A stretch of DNA of 64,000 nt, taken from positions 248,001 to 312,000 of the forward strand of contig NZ_JNBQ01000003.1 in NCBI RefSeq assembly GCF_001019615.1. The letters are read 5' to 3'. The notes beneath the pieces are model-generated. The model saw only the letters and a list, made by a program, of their open reading frames with translations. It was not told the origin of the DNA and did not search any database. Position 1 is the stretch's first letter. Each line of letters opens with the position of its first letter. A program made the translations under genes and the position numbers. The DNA comes from Cellulosimicrobium funkei. Lineage in GTDB: Bacteria > Actinomycetota > Actinomycetes > Actinomycetales > Cellulomonadaceae. Positions 60,506 through 64,000 of this stretch are shown here, piece by piece.

Positions 60506-61081
60506 ATGACGCAAGAACCCGACCTCGACGTGGTCGTCCGGCAGCGCATCCGCGGCCTGCGCATCGCGCGCGGCTGGACCCTCGACGCGCTCGCGGCGCG
60601 GTGCTTCCTCAGCCCGTCGACGCTCAGCCGCCTCGAGACCGGGCACCGCCGCATCGCGCTCGACCAGCTCGTGCCGATCGCCCGCGCCCTGGGCACGACG
60701 CTCGACCAGCTCGTCGAGCCGGTCGACGACGAGGACGTCGTCATCCGGCCCGAGCCGCAGCGCCGGCCGGGGGAGACCACGTGGCTGCTGTCCCGCGACC
60801 GGCCGGGGACGATGGTGGCGAAGATGCGCCTGACGCCCGAGCGCGCCGTGGGCCCCGAGCACCAGCGCGTCCACCCGGGGCACGAGTGGTTCACGGTCCT
60901 GTCGGGGACGGCGGTCGTCTACCTCGCGGACCGCCGGATCCTCGTGCACGAGGGGCAGGCGGCGGAGTTCTCGACGATGGTGCCGCACTCGTTCGGCGCG
61001 CACGACGGCCCGGTCGAGATCCTCACGATCTTCGACCAGGAGGGTGAGCGCGCCCACCTCTCGGGCACCGACCCGTCCTGA
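60506..61081 (+). CDS. XRE family regulator with C-terminal cupin domain
   Basis: A 191-residue regulator: HTH_3 at about 12-66 (GWTLDALAARCFLSPSTLSRLETG) and a cupin at about 115-180 (HPGHEWFTVLSGTAVVYL, FSTMVPHSF). Such regulators sense small molecules through the cupin. A TAGGAT box (60493-60498) begins 13 bp upstream of the ATG, so a leaderless transcript is likely. Possibly regulates the divergent methyltransferase. Confidence 0.9.
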   Translation: MTQEPDLDVVVRQRIRGLRIARGWTLDALAARCFLSPSTLSRLETGHRRIALDQLVPIARALGTTLDQLVEPVDDEDVVIRPEPQRRPGETTWLLSRDRPGTMVAKMRLTPERAVGPEHQRVHPGHEWFTVLSGTAVVYLADRRILVHEGQAAEFSTMVPHSFGAHDGPVEILTIFDQEGERAHLSGTDPS

Positions 61082-61086
61082 CGGCG

Positions 61087-62415
61087 TCAGTGTGCCGGCG
61101 CGACGTCCTCGCGGTCCGCGCTGCGGCGCAGCGATCGGAGCGCGACGAGCACGAGCACGACGGCGAGCGCCGCCGCCGCGACGACGACCTCGAACCCGGC
61201 GTGCGCGCCGCCCGCGTCGATGCGCGACCCCGCGACGGACGACCCGATCGACACGCCGACGCCGAGCGACGTGCCGACCCACGCGAGCCCCTCGGTGAGC
61301 TGGTTCGGCGCGACGAGGTTCTGCACGAGGTTGTTGCCGTTGATGAGCGTGGGGGCGATGGCGAACCCGGTCACGAACATCACCGCGGCGAGCACGGGGA
61401 TCGACGTGACGAAGAAGAACAGCGAGACGCCGGCGGCGAGCGCGACGATCCCGATGACGAACCGGCGCCACAGCGGCGAGACCCAGTGCCGCGCGCCGTA
61501 GACGAGGCCGGAGATGAGCGAGCCCATCGCGAAGACGGCGAGGATCAGCCCGGCCGCGCCCTTCTGCCCCTGCTCCTCGGCGAACGCGATGGTCGACACG
61601 TCGGTGGCGCCGAACACGATGCCCATCGCCACGAAGATCACGGCGAGCACGATCATGCCGGTCGACCGCATCGCGGAGCGCTGCTTCACGCCGGCCTCGG
61701 GCACGACGACGGGCGGCTCGGTCGCGCGCTGCGACAGAAACCACAGCCCGCCGACGACCGCCGCGACGAGCGGCACGACCAGCCCCGCCGAGGGGGAGAC
61801 GCTCGTGGCGAGCACCGTCGCGAGCACCGGCCCGACCACGAACACGAGCTCGTCGAGCGCGGACTCGAGCGAGTAGGCGGTGTGCAGGCGCCGCGCGTCG
61901 GGCACGGTGTGCGTCCAGCGCGCGCGGACCATCGACCCGTAGGACCCCTGCGTCGCGCCGGAGATCGCGGCGAACACGTAGAGCGTCCACTCGGGCGCCC
62001 GCAGCACGGCGCACAGGATGAGCCCGCCGAGCCCGAACGTCGTCGCGGCGAGCATCGGCAGCATGACGACGCGCTGCCCGGTGCGGTCGACCAGGCGCGC
62101 GATCTGGGGCGACACGATCGCCTGCGCGACGACGAGCGCGGCCGCGACGCGTCCGGCGAGCGCGTACTCGCCGTAGATGCCCTGGATCATGAGGATCGTG
62201 CCGATGCCGACCATCGACATCGGCAGGCGCGCGACCAGCGCCGCGGCGGAGAACCGCCACGCGCCCGGCAGCGTGAGCACGGCGCGGTAGGGGTTCCGGG
62301 ACGTCGCCCCCGCCTCCGCGGGGGTGCCCGACGTCGTCTCGTCGGTCGTCAGGTCGTCCCGCCGGTGCTCGGGGTTCTCGGGGTCGTCAGCGCGCGACGG
62401 GGAATCCTGGACCAC
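61087..62415 (-). CDS. MFS transporter
   Basis: A 442-residue 12-helix permease. A charged cytosolic N-terminus (about 1-45) precedes the first helix, and QIARLVDRTGQRVVML is the motif-A-like loop. GTG at 62415 gives MVQDSPSRAD after translation initiation; later starts are possible. Its stop lies 5 bp from the convergent XRE gene. The substrate is not predictable. Confidence 0.88.
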   Translation of the reverse strand: MVQDSPSRADDPENPEHRRDDLTTDETTSGTPAEAGATSRNPYRAVLTLPGAWRFSAAALVARLPMSMVGIGTILMIQGIYGEYALAGRVAAALVVAQAIVSPQIARLVDRTGQRVVMLPMLAATTFGLGGLILCAVLRAPEWTLYVFAAISGATQGSYGSMVRARWTHTVPDARRLHTAYSLESALDELVFVVGPVLATVLATSVSPSAGLVVPLVAAVVGGLWFLSQRATEPPVVVPEAGVKQRSAMRSTGMIVLAVIFVAMGIVFGATDVSTIAFAEEQGQKGAAGLILAVFAMGSLISGLVYGARHWVSPLWRRFVIGIVALAAGVSLFFFVTSIPVLAAVMFVTGFAIAPTLINGNNLVQNLVAPNQLTEGLAWVGTSLGVGVSIGSSVAGSRIDAGGAHAGFEVVVAAAALAVVLVLVALRSLRRSADREDVAPAH

Positions 62416-62555
62416 CGTCCCAGTGTCGCACCCGGAAGCCGTCCGCCCGGTAGCGAATTCGCGGCGCGGGGCGGGACGTGACGACCGTCTCGCCACGGCG
62501 CACGGCCCCGGCGCGCCGGTTGTCCGGCGGCCGCCCGGCGGCGACGATGGGCGCC

Positions 62556-62861
62556 ATGACCGAGAGCCCCGCACCCCGCACCACGACCGTCACCGTCACC
62601 GACGAGGGCGACCGCTTCGAGGCCCGCACCGACGACGGCGTCGTCGCCGGGTTCGCCGCGTACGTCCGCGAGCCCGGGAAGGTGATCTTCACGCACACCG
62701 AGGTCGACCCGGCGTTCGAGGGCAAGGGCATCGGCTCCGCGCTCGCCGCGGGCGCGCTCGACCAGGTCCGCGCGTCGGGAGAGCGCGTCGTGCCGCTGTG
62801 CCCGTTCATCCGCGCCTACATCGAGCGCCACCCGGACTACGAGGACCTCACCCGGCGGTGA
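62556..62861 (+). CDS. GNAT-fold small acetyltransferase-like protein (NATD1/YidJ type)
   Basis: A 101-residue protein of the short GNAT class: FTHTEVDPAFEGKGIGSALAAGALDQVR is the acetyl-CoA loop (written whole in the gene; key motif EGKGIGSAL), then VVPLCPFIRAYIERHP. The ATG at 62556 is preferred over an upstream ATG at 62547. Divergent from the MFS gene by about 140 bp. Confidence 0.88.
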   Translation: MTESPAPRTTTVTVTDEGDRFEARTDDGVVAGFAAYVREPGKVIFTHTEVDPAFEGKGIGSALAAGALDQVRASGERVVPLCPFIRAYIERHPDYEDLTRR

Positions 62862-62905
62862 GGCGACGCCCGGCGGCGGTGCGACGCCCGCCGCTGAGAC
62901 GACGG

Positions 62906-62935
62906 AGCGCCCCGGTCCCACGGGACCAGGGCGCT
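62906..62935. terminator. Hairpin terminator between GNAT and lipoprotein genes
   Basis: 14-nt arms (62906-62919 and 62922-62935) with one mismatch and a 2-nt centre, in convergent orientation. Confidence 0.75.
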
Positions 62936-62972
62936 CGCGTGCCGCAGCGAACCCGCGAGGGGTCGCGAGGGA

Positions 62973-63701
62973 TCAGGAGATGGTGCCCGTACCCTCGCCC
63001 TCCATGCGCTCGTCGTGCAGCAGCTCGCCCTCGGCGTCGACCGGGACGATCGTGCCGTCGAACGTGATGGGCGAGCCCGACTGGTAGCGGAAGTTCACGC
63101 CGTACGAGTACGACTGGCCGGTGCCGAACGTGTAGACCGTCGGCTCGCGGTACGCGCCCGGCGCCATCCCGTCGTCGTTCACGCCCTGCGCCTCGTACAG
63201 CTCGTCGTCGACGATCGTGTCCATGCCCTGCATGTAGGGCCAGTCGTCGTAGCGCTCGTCGATGCTCACGAGGCTCGAGCCGAGGTCGATCGGCGCGCCC
63301 TCGTTCGTGATGACGTAGTTGATGAACACGATGTCGTCGCCCTCGGCGATGATCGGCTGGTTGTTCTCCGGGTCGACGAACAGGCCGTCCTTCGTCGCCT
63401 GCGTGACGCCCACCTGGTAGACGTCGATGCGCACGTCGCCGACGTTGAAGGTCGAGATCTGCTCGCCCGGGTTCGTGACGGGGTTCGCCCAGTCGGGCAG
63501 CTCGCCGCTCGCCCCGGTCTCCTCCGCCGCGGCGTCGTCGACCTCCTCCGCGTCCTCGACCGGAGCGGTCTCCTCGGCGGACGTCTCGTCCGGCGTCGGC
63601 GTCTCGGGCGTGCCGCCGCCGACGTTGATGGTGCACGCGGTGAGGCCGAGCGCGAGCGCGGCGGCGACGGTGAGGCGAGCGGCGGAACGGACGGGACGCA
63701 T
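62973..63701 (-). CDS. Secreted lipoprotein of unknown function
   Basis: A 242-residue protein with a lipobox (LTAC, Cys23), so it is anchored to the outer face of the membrane. An acidic Glu/Thr/Ala linker (about 30-65) precedes a beta-rich domain (about 75-235) with no recognised family. GGAGCTC before the ATG. Function unknown. Confidence 0.83.
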   Translation of the reverse strand: MRPVRSAARLTVAAALALGLTACTINVGGGTPETPTPDETSAEETAPVEDAEEVDDAAAEETGASGELPDWANPVTNPGEQISTFNVGDVRIDVYQVGVTQATKDGLFVDPENNQPIIAEGDDIVFINYVITNEGAPIDLGSSLVSIDERYDDWPYMQGMDTIVDDELYEAQGVNDDGMAPGAYREPTVYTFGTGQSYSYGVNFRYQSGSPITFDGTIVPVDAEGELLHDERMEGEGTGTIS

Positions 63702-63937
63702 GAGGAGCTCCGGTGTTTCGGGGAGGGGTGCCGCACGGACCTTACCCAGAGTCGAGCCTCCGGATCGATGGGGAGCGGTGCCCATGAGACGGGCCCGGCT
63801 CCGGGACCTTCGCCTGTTGCGCCGCCGCCGGAGCGCGAGGACCCTTCCCCTATGCCTCGGCACCGCCTCTCCCCGACGACTCCCGCGTGCGCGGACCTGC
63901 GCGTTCGCCCCGCGACGGCCGCTCGGTGGGGGTGCGC

Positions 63938-64000
63938 GTGACCGCCCTGCGCGTCGAGCGTGCCGACGTCGTCGTCGTGGGCGGCGGCGCGGCCGGGCTC
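63938..64000 (+). CDS. FAD-dependent oxidoreductase, N-terminal 21 residues only
   Basis: GTG start followed by ALRVERADVVVVGGGAAGL, which is a FAD-binding dinucleotide motif. The sequence leaves the window at residue 21. L-aspartate oxidase (NadB) or a fumarate-reductase-like protein begins this way; which one is not decidable here. Confidence 0.65.
   Translation, partial: MTALRVERADVVVVGGGAAGL

Noticed and set aside
63854-63941. Short open frame before the FAD oxidoreductase
   Set aside because: 29 residues, Arg/Pro-rich, no ribosome binding site, and overlapping the GTG of the FAD gene.
1-64000. tRNA, rRNA, riboswitch, CRISPR or complete insertion sequence
   Set aside because: I looked on both strands for cloverleaf-like GTTCRANYC arms, transposase motifs and regular repeat arrays, and saw none that I can support. 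A covariance-model search would settle the RNA question.

Overview
This is a 64 kb stretch of very GC-rich chromosome (roughly three quarters G+C by eye). GTG starts are common, many genes overlap their neighbour by 4 bp (ATGA or GTGA), and the families are typical of soil Actinomycetota. The gene set best suggests a cellulose- or chitin-associated actinobacterium of the Cellulomonadaceae/Promicromonosporaceae type (for example a Cellulosimicrobium relative): a DasR-like regulator with dre-type operators on sugar PTS genes, ECF42 with a DGPF protein, YhgE/Pip with MMPL, and a copper operon. The taxon is inferred; there is no rRNA or tRNA gene in the window.

Layout. 1-4.2 kb: the 3' end of a CtaG-type oxidase assembly gene, an AbiEi/DUF559-like gene bracketed by two 83 bp inverted palindromic elements, and an S9 peptidase. 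4.2-7.3 kb: an ECF42 sigma factor with its DGPF partner, a second ECF sigma factor and small proteins. 7.4-11.2 kb: three alpha/beta hydrolases, a WYL regulator and a glyoxalase-fold protein. 11.2-19.4 kb: a TetR gene divergent from an MMPL exporter (with a degenerate ABC-like tail) coupled to a YhgE/Pip protein, then a trypsin-like protease and a free small protein resembling its N-terminal domain. 19.4-25.1 kb: a copper operon (CopZ, secreted copper-type protein, CopA) divergent from a thioredoxin/NHL protein, with two CsoR-like boxes between them. 25.1-27.3 kb: a TetR gene and a GH39-like glycosidase. 27.4-37.7 kb: a PTS and PEP/pyruvate block (EIIA, two EIIB, GntR regulator, EIIC, EI, HPr, PPDK and its regulatory kinase/phosphorylase). 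37.8-47.4 kb: sugar isomerase, ECF sigma factor with a membrane partner, MFS exporter, HxlR regulator with two tandem imine-reductase-like dehydrogenases, pentapeptide-like protein, PfkB kinase, and an ABC-2/Pip-like membrane protein. 47.5-54.8 kb: TetR, a LuxR/NarL two-component pair, a GAP-family membrane protein, flotillin with NfeD, and an APH-type kinase. 54.8-64 kb: RecQ, pyruvate:quinone dehydrogenase, thioredoxin-reductase-like protein, His-rich methyltransferase, XRE-cupin regulator, MFS exporter, GNAT protein, lipoprotein and the start of an FAD oxidoreductase.

How the genes work together. The PTS block is the most coherent unit. The GntR/HutC protein next to EIIB should bind the dre-like sites before the EIIC-EI operon and before HPr, and PPDK with its PPSR regulator sits beside HPr, so sugar uptake and the PEP/pyruvate balance may be tuned together. 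The copper operon is probably controlled in trans by a CsoR that is not in the window. Several divergent gene pairs have clear palindromic operators. A second theme is a set of long intergenic palindromes (about 17-46 nt arms), several of which carry the stop codon of the preceding gene. Two of them form an inverted pair around a nuclease-like gene, which is the best candidate here for an undescribed element.
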